Assembly: GCA_964524515.1 (NCBI GenBank)
Contig: CAZGEA010000001.1
Location: 361,522-425,521 of the forward strand
Direction of reading: 5' to 3'
DNA from: CAZGEA01 sp964524515
GTDB taxonomy: Bacteria; Patescibacteriota; Microgenomatia; UBA8517
Length of the DNA: 64,000 bases
Part shown: piece by piece, positions 26,152 through 34,639 of the stretch
How positions within the stretch are numbered: the stretch's first letter is position 1
Layout: every line of letters starts with the position of its first letter
Translations under genes and position numbers: made by a program
The notes under the pieces: model-generated
The model's input: only the letters and a program-made list of their open reading frames with translations
Database searches by the model: none
Told to the model about the DNA's origin: nothing

Positions 26152-26700
26152 TTATTGCAAGCTGATTTCAATTTCTTGCTTTTCACCTTTAATTTCCCCA
26201 ACATGGATTACAAAATCACGAACTCCATCGTTTACTGGAAATCCGATTCTTGAATATTTTGTAGAAATTGCCTGCACCTCAACTGGATCATTGTGAATAT
26301 CAGGAGCTAATAACTCATCATTACCTTTGATTGATAACCTAACATAATCACGAGTGTTAATTTGAACTGCTTTGTTTAAACTATTTGTAATTTTCAAATT
26401 TATAGTTAAAAAAGTTCTTCCATTTGCTGCAGTTGCTTTTTGACCTTTAACAATTATCTCATCACTTAACTCAGCTTTTTCCAAAACAAATTTTATATCT
26501 GAAGTCGTTGATGTTGCAGATACGGGAAAACTAAATTCTTTATTAATATCTCTTGAGGCATAAACTGAGCTTGATGCAGGAGGTGTTGTTTGTGAAGAAG
26601 TTGGTCGAACAAATAATTTGCTAAAAGCGACAAATATACCAATTATTACTATAAGTCCAATTACAGCAAAAATTATATTTTTATTTCGAAATTTATTCAT
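26152..26700 (-). CDS. Membrane-anchored DUF4352-like protein
   Basis: 182 residues from the ATG at 26700 (a longer frame to 26724 adds MLLHSFNK before a second Met). One N-terminal membrane helix, a Ser/Pro/Thr-rich spacer, then an immunoglobulin-like domain with the DUF4352 pattern GRTFLTINLKITNSLNKAVQI and a C-terminal region FVIHVGEIKGEKQEIEISL. Such domains are extracytoplasmic and often bind partner proteins. It is read in the same direction as the pilin cluster upstream, 83 bases away. Confidence 0.65.
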   Translation of the reverse strand: MNKFRNKNIIFAVIGLIVIIGIFVAFSKLFVRPTSSQTTPPASSSVYASRDINKEFSFPVSATSTTSDIKFVLEKAELSDEIIVKGQKATAANGRTFLTINLKITNSLNKAVQINTRDYVRLSIKGNDELLAPDIHNDPVEVQAISTKYSRIGFPVNDGVRDFVIHVGEIKGEKQEIEISLQ

Positions 26701-26783
26701 TTTATTAAAACTATGCAATAACAATTTTGGGGGCAGAAATCACTTATCAATTAAACTTCCGTATACTACTAAGTTAATTAAGA

Positions 26784-28124
26784 CTAGTCAAGAGGTACAA
26801 CACGAGATATCACAACTGATGAAATTCTATTCTTAATATCTTCCAAAATTTTATTCAAAATACTGGGCAATTCAGATGCATTTGTGGCGTTAAAATAGCC
26901 TCCAGGAGTTCCATAATCATTTAAAACTTTCTGCACTTGGCATGTAAAAACATCTCGCTGATCAAATACAGTAACTGAATAAGCATCAGTTGATGGGTTT
27001 CTAATTCCAGTAAAATTCCCTGATCGTCCATCGTAATTTTGGCTATCAAACTGGCTAGCTGGAAATGTTTTTGTGGTATCAGCTACAGTACAAGCCAAAA
27101 ACTGCATTGCGGCTGATGAACATGCATAATAAGCATTGTTATTATAATAATAAGGTGCACCTGTATTATTGGTTTTATAATCCGGATATTCCCATTCTTT
27201 CAAAAAACAATCCCAACCATAAGGGTTTGATTGACAATAATCCTGCCCCGTTGCACTAATTGGATATGCAGGGCAAAAACCATCAGTTGTTGGATTAATT
27301 TTATCTGGATAGCCCCATTTAGTAACTTTTGGTGCACATTTAGCATATGGAATTCTAGAATTAGACACTCCATCAGTAATAACAATTTCAACATGCTTTG
27401 CAGAATCATTTGATGCATTACTATCAAAATAATCCTGTGCAAGAGTGAACCCTGTTCCCACACTTGTTGAATCAATTAATTTTCGACAAGCACTCGAAGT
27501 TGCCCAAGTTGATCCAAACTCAGAATTTATTTTATTTTTAGCAAATTCAAAATCAGTAGTTGGCGCAATTAGAACTGATCCATCTACACCATAAACTCCA
27601 ACACCTAATTTAAAATTAGCCTCAGTACTATTTTTAACTCCATCAATAAATGAAATTGCGGCTGCCTTTTGTGCATCAAAACGAGTTTGTGAACTTCCAG
27701 GAGAAGCTGCCTGATCCATACTACTTGTACAATCCAATGACAAAAATATTTCCACACTTGGTTTATTAGTTGTATTTGATTGCACAGCTTGAAGTTTGGA
27801 GACTGCAAATCCACGACGTGCTGAAACACTCAATGTATCAGTTGAACCACCAGTGTTTTTAGTATCATAAGTAATATCACCAACTGTTTTAGTTCCATAA
27901 TCAGAAGATGTTAATGTTCCTTGTGTTGATTTTTTAAGCAAATTATTCAAATACGATTCAGAGGCGTAGGTTGAAACTGCAATATCAGATGCTGATCTGT
28001 TGCGAGTTATAGACAAAAGAACACGCGATCCTCCAATTGCTAATACAAAAGTAGCAAGAACAGCAATAAACATCACATAAATTAAAGTTACAATTCCTTG
28101 ATTTTTAATATTTATTTTCTTCAT
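26784..28124 (-). CDS. Pilin-like protein carrying a von Willebrand factor A domain
   Basis: 446 residues. N-terminal membrane helix with a PilX-like start (KNQGIVTLIYVMFIAVLATFVLA, Gly at -1) and the AxESYLNNLLKK helix. From about residue 120 comes a VWA domain: SLDCTSSMD gives the MIDAS metal site (D-x-T-x-S), TGFTL supplies the Thr and ITDGVSNS the late Asp. A Cys-rich insertion with Tyr/Pro (about 260-350) follows. VWA domains at pilus tips bind host or surface ligands through the metal. It is the last gene of the second pilin cluster, 4 bases after the PilW-like gene. Confidence 0.75.
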   Translation of the reverse strand: MKKINIKNQGIVTLIYVMFIAVLATFVLAIGGSRVLLSITRNRSASDIAVSTYASESYLNNLLKKSTQGTLTSSDYGTKTVGDITYDTKNTGGSTDTLSVSARRGFAVSKLQAVQSNTTNKPSVEIFLSLDCTSSMDQAASPGSSQTRFDAQKAAAISFIDGVKNSTEANFKLGVGVYGVDGSVLIAPTTDFEFAKNKINSEFGSTWATSSACRKLIDSTSVGTGFTLAQDYFDSNASNDSAKHVEIVITDGVSNSRIPYAKCAPKVTKWGYPDKINPTTDGFCPAYPISATGQDYCQSNPYGWDCFLKEWEYPDYKTNNTGAPYYYNNNAYYACSSAAMQFLACTVADTTKTFPASQFDSQNYDGRSGNFTGIRNPSTDAYSVTVFDQRDVFTCQVQKVLNDYGTPGGYFNATNASELPSILNKILEDIKNRISSVVISRVVPLD

Positions 28125-28128
28125 AATT

Positions 28129-28689
28129 TTATCTTCCAGGTCCTACCCCTCCACCACAGTTATTCCCAGTACAAGGTCCAGGTGTCGGACAAAAAAATGT
28201 TGTAACAGTTGGCGTGGGCTGTGCACCAGATTGATTTCCCAAAAATTGCAATTTTCTCTTTGATACAACCATTCTCAATCTATCATTTTGAGTTGAAGAT
28301 GAAGCAAGTTCAAAATCAATTGTTATTTCATAGCTTGGATAATCAGATTCAGCTGAATAATCTCTTACTTCAAAATCAGTAACCAAAACCTCCATTGCAG
28401 TTAATGATTCTCCATTCCTTGTTAATTTTTGATTCTCAAGTTTATAAATAACATTTGAATCCAAATCCAAAACTCCACCTGACCATTTAACATCATTAGC
28501 CCAACGGACGTTATTCGACATATCCTGCATAATATCGTTTTTAGTCTGCTCCAAAACTTGAGTTCTTCTAGTTCTGGTATCAGCAGAATAAAGAAGCAAA
28601 AATATCGAACTAGTTGTTAAAAATATCAATATAGAAACAGAAATTCCAATCAACAATTCAATGAGGGTGAAACCTTGTTTTTTATTCAT
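28129..28689 (-). CDS. Minor pseudopilin (PilW/PulJ-like)
   Basis: 186 residues with a perfect class III signal: MNKKQG before FTLIELLIGISVSILIFLT, Glu at +5. A long helix and small beta domain follow. The C-terminal end is a Pro/Cys/Gly tail (CPTPGPCTGNNCGGG) with three Cys, unusual for a pseudopilin and similar in style to the Gly/Cys tail of the protein at 16784. It overlaps the PilV-like gene by four bases. Confidence 0.75.
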   Translation of the reverse strand: MNKKQGFTLIELLIGISVSILIFLTTSSIFLLLYSADTRTRRTQVLEQTKNDIMQDMSNNVRWANDVKWSGGVLDLDSNVIYKLENQKLTRNGESLTAMEVLVTDFEVRDYSAESDYPSYEITIDFELASSSTQNDRLRMVVSKRKLQFLGNQSGAQPTPTVTTFFCPTPGPCTGNNCGGGVGPGR

Positions 28690-29210
28690 TTTGCCAAATG
28701 CTCCTTCAATACCAAATAATCACTTGTAATAGTTTTAGGCTTCCCCAATTCATCCCAAACAACTTCAGCTGTAATTACTTTTGCATCCAAATTCTCCACA
28801 GATCCATTAGGGCACAAATTTGTTAATACATCCCTCTTCACTAAATTATATTTAGGATCAAAACATGCATATTTAATAAAAATATTTCGATCAAATCTTG
28901 TTTCAAGCCCAATATCTTGGCCGATTTTAAGACCCCAAACAGTTTTTCCATTACCAATTCCTCTTTGAATTATTTGATATGAAGAATCACTTGATGAACA
29001 ACAATTCCAATCAGAAAGTAACACGTTATAAGCCACTTCAACTCCTTCTTGTAAAAGTGAAGCTGCACTTCCTTCATATTTTGATCTCTCAGTTCTTTTG
29101 AGTAAAAAACTAATCATTGGAATTACAGCCAAAATAATCAAAGCAAATATTGCAATTGATAACAATGCCTCAATAAGTATCGACCCGCGCTTTTTATTTT
29201 TAATTTTCAT
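28686..29210 (-). CDS. Minor pseudopilin (PilV-like)
   Basis: 174 residues from the ATG at 29210. The signal KIKNKKRG before SILIEALLSIAIFALIILAV has Gly at -1, Ser at +1 and Glu at +5. The pair SLLQEGVEVAYN in the first helix is typical of PilV-type pilins. It follows the GspH-like gene directly; a longer frame to 29234 would start inside that gene without a clear ribosome site. Confidence 0.7.
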   Translation of the reverse strand: MKIKNKKRGSILIEALLSIAIFALIILAVIPMISFLLKRTERSKYEGSAASLLQEGVEVAYNVLLSDWNCCSSSDSSYQIIQRGIGNGKTVWGLKIGQDIGLETRFDRNIFIKYACFDPKYNLVKRDVLTNLCPNGSVENLDAKVITAEVVWDELGKPKTITSDYLVLKEHLAK

Positions 29211-29214
29211 TTTT

Positions 29215-29658
29215 CTATTGATAATATGTCTCAACGACTCCGGTTGAAGAAACAGTCAAATGCATTAACTTGCCGTATTTATTTTTAAGTAAAATTGTGG
29301 TCGGACTTGAATAATAACCAGTTCCAGGTTCAAACCAAATTTGAAAATCTTGAGCAAATTCAACTGTATTTTCTAGACTTTTTTTAGATAATGTCCCTTG
29401 CACTAAGCTACTCTTATATTTTAATTCATAACCGCGTTTGTCTGTATTTGAAACAATTCCCCACTGTGCCCTGTCTCTCCCTTCTCTGGAAAAGACATGA
29501 GCCAATCTCAAATCATCTGATAATCCTTCAAGTGAAGCTTTCAAAGCCTGTGTTGATTGTGAACGAGAGTAAGAAAAAAACAATGCAAAGCCAACCATAG
29601 CAAGAATGGTTATAACTAGTAAAAGCTCGATAAGGCTTTGGGCAGATAATCTTTTCAT
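29215..29658 (-). CDS. Minor pseudopilin (GspH/FimT-like)
   Basis: 147 residues. The N-terminus MKRLSA before QSLIELLLVITILAMVGFAL is a non-standard prepilin site: Ala instead of Gly at -1, Gln at +1, with Glu kept at +5. The globular part (LEGLSDDLRLAHVFSREGRDRAQWG...) matches GspH/FimT. It sits between the membrane-anchored gene at 29655 (overlap of four bases) and PilV. Confidence 0.7.
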   Translation of the reverse strand: MKRLSAQSLIELLLVITILAMVGFALFFSYSRSQSTQALKASLEGLSDDLRLAHVFSREGRDRAQWGIVSNTDKRGYELKYKSSLVQGTLSKKSLENTVEFAQDFQIWFEPGTGYYSSPTTILLKNKYGKLMHLTVSSTGVVETYYQ

Positions 29659-30122
29659 TCAACAAACTTTACAAATGCAGGTGTAGAAATAATTTTTACA
29701 GAATCTTTATCAAAATTAGTCCTAATACTTTCCTCAATTAATGAAATATGAGCCTCACCTTCACTGCGCCCCGTAACAGTTATTTCACCAATCGTAGTTT
29801 TACCACTAAACGGTTTTTTAAAACTAACTGTAATTGGATTGACCAATACACTTTTTGAATCAGACAAAATTCCGAATTCAAGTTTAGATAAAATATCAGA
29901 TGCATCAGATTCAAATTCAGAAACAACACGAATTGTAACCGGAACACCAACTTTAGATTCAATTTCCTTAGGTTCAAACCAAATTCTCAAATTTGGTTGT
30001 TTTGAAGCTTGAGAATTAAAACGAACATTTATAGGTTTTGACAAAAACACTATAAAAAATGGAAGAATAGCGACAATGATAAATACAGGCAAGAGTATTT
30101 TTAAAAAACCTAAGTTGTTCAC
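29655..30122 (-). CDS. Membrane-anchored beta-sandwich protein heading the second pilin operon
   Basis: 155 residues: membrane helix (about 8-28) and a single extracellular beta domain that resembles cohesin-like or Ig-like folds (LRIWFEPKEIESKVGVPVTIRVV, then FGILSDSKSVLVNPITVSF). The GTG start at 30122 has TAGTAT six bases upstream (30134-30129), in line with other leaderless starts here. It overlaps the GspH-like gene and is therefore the first gene of that operon. No direct family name is given. Confidence 0.55.
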   Translation of the reverse strand: MNNLGFLKILLPVFIIVAILPFFIVFLSKPINVRFNSQASKQPNLRIWFEPKEIESKVGVPVTIRVVSEFESDASDILSKLEFGILSDSKSVLVNPITVSFKKPFSGKTTIGEITVTGRSEGEAHISLIEESIRTNFDKDSVKIISTPAFVKFVE

Positions 30123-30150
30123 ACAAATATACTATCACGAAAAATATCAA

Positions 30151-30453
30151 TTAGTATACAATTTTCAAAAAATGATTTCGATCAATCACATTTCCATTCA
30201 CAGGAATCTTATATTCCCAAGAAATAACAGATAAAATTGAAGCTCCAACTCTAAGCCCGGTAAATGATCCAGGCCCTTCAAAAAAATCGATTTCTGAAAT
30301 ATCTTTTATTTCTAAATTTTGTTTTTTAAGGCATGAAATTATAAATTCCAAAACTTTTTTATTTTTTAACTTTTCATCATTCATTTCAAATTGAACATCA
30401 TCTATTGCAATTTTAATATTATCTTTTTTAGAAGTATCAATAAATAATTTCAT
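30151..30453 (-). CDS. tsaB: TsaB-like protein, N-terminal half only
   Basis: 100 residues. It starts MKLFIDTS, and FFEGPGSFTGLRVGAS is the TsaB (YeaZ) signature. TsaB helps TsaD make the t6A modification of tRNA. Usual TsaB proteins have about 210-230 residues; this one stops after the first ASKHA half (SWEYKIPVNGNVIDRNHF). The frame is clean, so it is a shortened protein, not an obvious pseudogene. It lies three bases after tsaE, another t6A gene. TsaD and TsaC are not in this window. Confidence 0.8.
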   Translation of the reverse strand: MKLFIDTSKKDNIKIAIDDVQFEMNDEKLKNKKVLEFIISCLKKQNLEIKDISEIDFFEGPGSFTGLRVGASILSVISWEYKIPVNGNVIDRNHFLKIVY

Positions 30454-30456
30454 AAT

Positions 30457-30882
30457 TTATTTTATTGTAATTATGTGTGAGTCACCATCAATATCAAAAT
30501 TAATCCATTTTGTCTCAATTGGAAAAACATCTGATGCTTTATCAGCCCATTCAATCAATGTAACGCAATCTTTATTCTGCCATTCATCAGTAATACCCAA
30601 AGTAGATATTTCATGGTTAATATTTTCTTCAAATCTATAAAAATCTAGATGATTTAAATATTTAATATTTTTTATATTTTCTATATTATATTTTCTATAT
30701 AAAATAAAAGTTGGAGAAACAATCCTCTCTATTCCAAAATATTGAGCAAATCCCTGCACAAAGGTTGTTTTACCAGCCCCTAAATCCCCAACCAATGCAA
30801 AAATCTCTCCTCCTATACAAGAAGATGCAATTTTTTTGCCGATTTCAAAAGTTTCGATGGGAGAATTTGTTTTATATTCCAT
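30457..30882 (-). CDS. tsaE: tRNA t6A synthesis ATPase TsaE
   Basis: 141 residues. Walker A is GDLGAGKT, followed by FVQGFAQYFG and the family segment VSPTFILYRKY; HLDFYRFE and TLIEWADK are also characteristic. TsaE hydrolyses ATP to reset the TsaB-TsaD complex. Its start lies 70 bases inside the VanZ-like gene upstream, so the two frames overlap more than usual here. It is read with tsaB. Confidence 0.93.
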   Translation of the reverse strand: MEYKTNSPIETFEIGKKIASSCIGGEIFALVGDLGAGKTTFVQGFAQYFGIERIVSPTFILYRKYNIENIKNIKYLNHLDFYRFEENINHEISTLGITDEWQNKDCVTLIEWADKASDVFPIETKWINFDIDGDSHIITIK

Positions 30883-31244
30883 AAAAATACTGCAGAAATA
30901 CTTGCTCCAATTGTATCAAATCCCACGTCCCTGAGTGCTGGAGAGCGTCCCGGAACAAGTGACTGATGAAATTCATCACTTACAGCATATAAAACTGTAA
31001 TAATAAAGGCTCCAAATATTGCATAAATTTTTTTATATTGATATGCAATAAAACTTCGATACCACAACAAAAACAAAATTCCATAAACAGTAATATGAGC
31101 AGTCTTTTTAACAAAAAAGTCCTCCCAGTAATCACTTGATGCAGAAGGCAACACCCGCGAAGATAATAAAAAAATTACACTCATCCAAACCAAAGCCTGA
31201 AACAAAGTCATTATTTTATCAAAATTCTTAACTTTTTCGGGCAT
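30813..31244 (-). CDS. VanZ-like membrane protein
   Basis: 143 residues with four membrane helices and the VanZ-family core: SSRVLPSAS early, KKTAHITVYGILFLLW, then SDEFHQSLVPGRSPALRDVGFDTIG. VanZ gives low-level teicoplanin resistance in enterococci; for this broad family the role is unknown. Start: an ATG at 31253 overlaps the TATAAT (31257-31252), whereas the next ATG, 31244, lies seven bases after it, so 31244 is preferred. It overlaps tsaE by 70 bases. Confidence 0.8.
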   Translation of the reverse strand: MPEKVKNFDKIMTLFQALVWMSVIFLLSSRVLPSASSDYWEDFFVKKTAHITVYGILFLLWYRSFIAYQYKKIYAIFGAFIITVLYAVSDEFHQSLVPGRSPALRDVGFDTIGASISAVFLWNIKQILPSKLLKSAKKLHLLV

Positions 31245-31962
31245 AGTATTCATTATATACTTTTACAATTATAACAATTGCACTAAATATAATTAATGCT
31301 ACTCCAATAAAAACAAAAAAATAAGATAATAAATTTGAATTAGTTTTTGAATTTATTTCCATCACAGGGGGTAAAGTATTATTCAATTCATGAGGACGAT
31401 CCGTTGCCACAATATTATTTTCTTCAATTTTTTCAGATAAATCAGATAAAACTGCGGGAATCAAAGTTGGGTTTTCAGTTACTATTGCAGTTGGTAAAAC
31501 AGTTGGAGTAATAGTTGTAATATTTGTAGCAATTGGAGTAGTTTCTATTCTTTTTACAAAATTTATTTTTACACTATTTGAATTATCTTGTGCCAAATTA
31601 CCAGATTGAGTGTATCTTAAAATTTTAATATCATATTCACCTGACAACAAAACTCTTCCACGAATATTAGTTTCTACTTCTTTTGAATCAATTTTTACTG
31701 GTAAATAGCTTTTAAAATCACCGCCGCTATACCAACCAAATCCATTCCATGTCTCACCAGTGTTTATTTTTAAATAATTTGTTGCCTTTTTTGCACCCTT
31801 TATTAAAACTTTCAATTCAAATTCAAAATTTTCTTGGCTGACAGGGTATGAGGTAATATTTACATCAACTGCATGGATAATTGATGCAGTTAAAAATAAA
31901 TTAATAATTGATATGCAGATAAAAAGTATCCAAATTCGAATTATCATGATCCACACGAACAT
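31228..31962 (-). CDS. Membrane protein with extracellular domain, FtsEX operon
   Basis: 244 residues: signal peptide/helix (about 5-30), an extracellular beta domain (about 32-145; INTGETWNGFGWYSGGDFKSY), a Thr/Pro/Ile spacer, and a C-terminal membrane helix (about 213-237) with a basic tail YYARKS. No family recognised. The start at 31962 or 31947 lies within the end of the hydrolase gene, so it is co-translated with FtsE-FtsX-hydrolase and may belong to the same division or wall-cutting machinery. Confidence 0.55.
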   Translation of the reverse strand: MFVWIMIIRIWILFICISIINLFLTASIIHAVDVNITSYPVSQENFEFELKVLIKGAKKATNYLKINTGETWNGFGWYSGGDFKSYLPVKIDSKEVETNIRGRVLLSGEYDIKILRYTQSGNLAQDNSNSVKINFVKRIETTPIATNITTITPTVLPTAIVTENPTLIPAVLSDLSEKIEENNIVATDRPHELNNTLPPVMEINSKTNSNLLSYFFVFIGVALIIFSAIVIIVKVYNEYYARKS

Positions 31963-33046
31963 ATCTCAAAAGGCATCCATTTACCCCAGAATAACTTCCT
32001 CTAAACAAATCTCCAGCGGCTACTGCTTTAACCTCAGTTGAACCATAACTATCAATATCAATTCCATTATGAAAATTATAAATGCGAGAAACCCAACTAT
32101 TCCTAGTTGCCCAAGTTGATCCATAACCTTGAGTGAATTTAATTTTAGGCATTATTGGCCAATTCCAGCTCCCCGTTGGATTAAACGAATCTCCATCGCC
32201 TGATCCACAAGATGAACCAGAACAATTCTCAAAATCAACAGATTTAAGATATGAAAAAGGACTTTTAGTCACGCCATTTTCCGAAACTATAAAATGCAAA
32301 TGCCTACCTCCAGAATTACAAGATGGCCCGTCAATAATAGATGCAATCTTATTACCTTCATTTACATGACCTACTTTAGATTCCTTTCCACGACCGGCAA
32401 TAATTGCCTGAATAGCTTCTAATTCTGCGCGAGTTGAAGCTAAAAGCTGTTGATATTTTTTCTCATCATTTCTAGTAACTGCCAAAAGTTGTGTTTTAGC
32501 TTTTTTCTGACCATCAATCGTTGCTCTTTGTTCTTCGAGTTTTTTACTTAAAACTTCAAACTCAGTTTTATTATCTTTATAAGTATTTTGAGCTGCTTGA
32601 AGTCTTACCAAAAGTGATTGATCAGCCAATTGCAATTTAATTAAATAATTAAATCGATTAACCAAATCCCGCAAATCCGCACTCATCAAAAAATGATAAA
32701 TTGGGTCATTAACTCGAACTATTTTATAAGTTTCAGTAACGCGGTTTGAATAAGCCTTTTCAAGATTAGAAAGTGAACCTTCAAGTTGGTCGATTCTTCC
32801 TCCTAATAATTTTATTTGTTCCTGTGTTTGATCAATTTTAGCTTGAGTCAACAAAATTTGAGCATCAAACTGTGCAATTTGATTTGATAAAGTATCAGCT
32901 TGTGATTGAAGATTTTGTATTTGTTTAGAATAAGTTTCAATTTGCTTAGTCAAATCATTCAACTTATCAGAATCCTGAGCAAATATAACACTAGGAACCA
33001 AAAAAATACTAACTAGAAAACAAGAAATAATTAATAAAATTTTCAT
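31901..33046 (-). CDS. EnvC/PcsB-like wall hydrolase with permuted M23 motifs
   Basis: 381 residues. Signal peptide (1-23), a long coiled coil (about 25-215) as in EnvC and PcsB, then M23 metallopeptidase elements. The order is odd: GGRHLHF (H249, H251), normally the last motif, comes first; FHNGID (H326, D330), normally first, and FYLHINY (H378) come at the very end. A spacer with Cys and Gly/Ser (about 268-295) separates them. All zinc ligands are present, so it may be an active hydrolase. Its start overlaps ftsX by four bases; in other bacteria FtsEX switches on EnvC- or PcsB-type partners. Confidence 0.8.
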   Translation of the reverse strand: MKILLIISCFLVSIFLVPSVIFAQDSDKLNDLTKQIETYSKQIQNLQSQADTLSNQIAQFDAQILLTQAKIDQTQEQIKLLGGRIDQLEGSLSNLEKAYSNRVTETYKIVRVNDPIYHFLMSADLRDLVNRFNYLIKLQLADQSLLVRLQAAQNTYKDNKTEFEVLSKKLEEQRATIDGQKKAKTQLLAVTRNDEKKYQQLLASTRAELEAIQAIIAGRGKESKVGHVNEGNKIASIIDGPSCNSGGRHLHFIVSENGVTKSPFSYLKSVDFENCSGSSCGSGDGDSFNPTGSWNWPIMPKIKFTQGYGSTWATRNSWVSRIYNFHNGIDIDSYGSTEVKAVAAGDLFRGSYSGVNGCLLRYVRVDHDNSNLDTFYLHINY

Positions 33047-33957
33047 CGCCTTTTAGGCATCGACCTGGAAATCGCAATGGTGCTTGCAAACAATGCAAGT
33101 AAAAATGAAACACCTAATTCACAAGCCAAAATAAACAAAAGTAATACGAAAAACTCAGATGGCTTTCGAGGAATTACTTCCAATACTCCCAAATATTTAT
33201 TAATACTCGATGATGAATAAAGTAGTAAAACAAAAGTCGAAAACCAACCCAAAAATGCACCAACTAATCCATAATATAAAGCTTCAATAACAAGTGGAGA
33301 ACTAATAAACCCACTTCTCGCTCCAATCAAAGATAACGTATCAATTTCTTCTTTTCTTGATGCAATTCTTATTCCCAAAACTATTACCAAAACCAAAGAA
33401 GATGAAGCTGCCAAAACAATACAAAAACCAACACCAATAATTTTAATAGTATAAGAAATCGATTTAAGTCTATCAATTGCACTAGAAATCGTTGATTGTC
33501 CACCCACATTTGCTGTAAAACCAACACTTTCCACAACCTGTTCCTTTTTAATCTCTTCCAATATTTTTGTCGCATTCTCAAGTTCTTTCAATGAAAACTC
33601 CAAACTAGCAGGAAAAGAAGATGGACTTACAAGTTCCCCCAATACTGGGTTATCAGCAGTAGCTTTCTTGTAAATATCCAATGCTGATTCACGCGTTACA
33701 TATTTAACATCACGAACCCTATCATCCTTTTGCAATTTCGCCTGCAAACTTTCAATCGCATCTTGTTTTGCATCAGTTTTTATAAATGCAATTACTTGTG
33801 GTCTAGTCTCAAAATAATTAAGTGCACGAGAAGATGCATAAACAAAAACTACAACCGTAGTTGCAACAAAAAAAGTGATCATCAATGAAAATACAGCTGC
33901 AAAAGCCTGAAAAGGAGCACGTCTAATGTAGTAAAAACTTGTTTTAAAATGATTCAT
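33043..33957 (-). CDS. ftsX: Cell division protein FtsX
   Basis: 304 residues, four membrane helices: one near the N-terminus (about 18-42), an extracellular domain (about 45-165) and three C-terminal helices. Recognisable family parts are FYYIRRAPFQAFAAVFSLMITFF, FPASLEFSLKE and IASRKEEIDTLSLIGA. FtsX with FtsE forms an ABC-like complex that transmits ATP hydrolysis across the membrane to a wall hydrolase. It lies directly after ftsE and overlaps the hydrolase gene. Confidence 0.93.
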   Translation of the reverse strand: MNHFKTSFYYIRRAPFQAFAAVFSLMITFFVATTVVVFVYASSRALNYFETRPQVIAFIKTDAKQDAIESLQAKLQKDDRVRDVKYVTRESALDIYKKATADNPVLGELVSPSSFPASLEFSLKELENATKILEEIKKEQVVESVGFTANVGGQSTISSAIDRLKSISYTIKIIGVGFCIVLAASSSLVLVIVLGIRIASRKEEIDTLSLIGARSGFISSPLVIEALYYGLVGAFLGWFSTFVLLLYSSSSINKYLGVLEVIPRKPSEFFVLLLFILACELGVSFLLALFASTIAISRSMPKRR

Positions 33958-34623
33958 CTATTTGTGTATGTAATCCTTGTTTATTCTACCGTCTTTTAAT
34001 TCAATTACTCTTTTTTTCATTTTTTCCAATAATGCCTTGTTGTGTGTTGTAACCAAAATTGTTTTACCTTCATTATTTATTTTAACCAACAAATCAACAA
34101 TAGTCATTGACGTTTCCCAATCAAGGTTTCCAGTAGGCTCATCAGCAAAAATAATTGAAGGGTTAATTACAACAGCACGCGCAAGTGCTGCTCTTTGAAG
34201 TTCACCACCTGATAATTGAGATGGAAATAAATTCGCCCTATCACTCAATCCAACAAGTTTTAATACATGATCAATTCTAGATTTCCATTCTTTTTTGGGA
34301 ACTGATGAAATGGCGAGTGCCACTTCAACATTCTCACTAATTGTCCTGTCATAAATCAATCTATAATCTTGAAAAACCAATCCAATTCTCTGTCTTAAAT
34401 CGGGAACTTTCGATCTTGGAATTGTTGTAATATCATGATTATCAATAAAAATTTTTCCAGTGGTAGGTAAAAATTCACGAACAAGAAGCCTAAAAAGTGT
34501 TGTTTTTCCAGCTCCTGATGGACCTACAATAAAAACAAATTCCCCGTCTTCGATTTTAAACGAAATATCCCGAAGAGCAACAATTTTTCCAAATACTTTT
34601 GATACTGATCTAAATTCAATCAT
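33958..34623 (-). CDS. ftsE: Cell division ATPase FtsE
   Basis: 221 residues, standard ABC ATPase: Walker A GPSGAGKTT, Q-loop FQDYRLI, signature LSGGELQRAALARA, Walker B IIFADEPTGNLD, H-loop VTTHN. MIEFRSVSKVF and the EFLPTTGKIFIDNHDI stretch are FtsE-like. First gene of the ftsE-ftsX-hydrolase-membrane protein operon; ftsX follows at once. Confidence 0.95.
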   Translation of the reverse strand: MIEFRSVSKVFGKIVALRDISFKIEDGEFVFIVGPSGAGKTTLFRLLVREFLPTTGKIFIDNHDITTIPRSKVPDLRQRIGLVFQDYRLIYDRTISENVEVALAISSVPKKEWKSRIDHVLKLVGLSDRANLFPSQLSGGELQRAALARAVVINPSIIFADEPTGNLDWETSMTIVDLLVKINNEGKTILVTTHNKALLEKMKKRVIELKDGRINKDYIHK

Positions 34624-34639
34624 TAGAAATTATTAGAGG

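Noticed and set aside
31901..31962. Frameshift truncating the M23 domain of the EnvC-like protein
   Set aside because: The sequence after the stop does not resume an M23 C-terminal part in any frame, and the HLH motif is already present upstream in the same frame.
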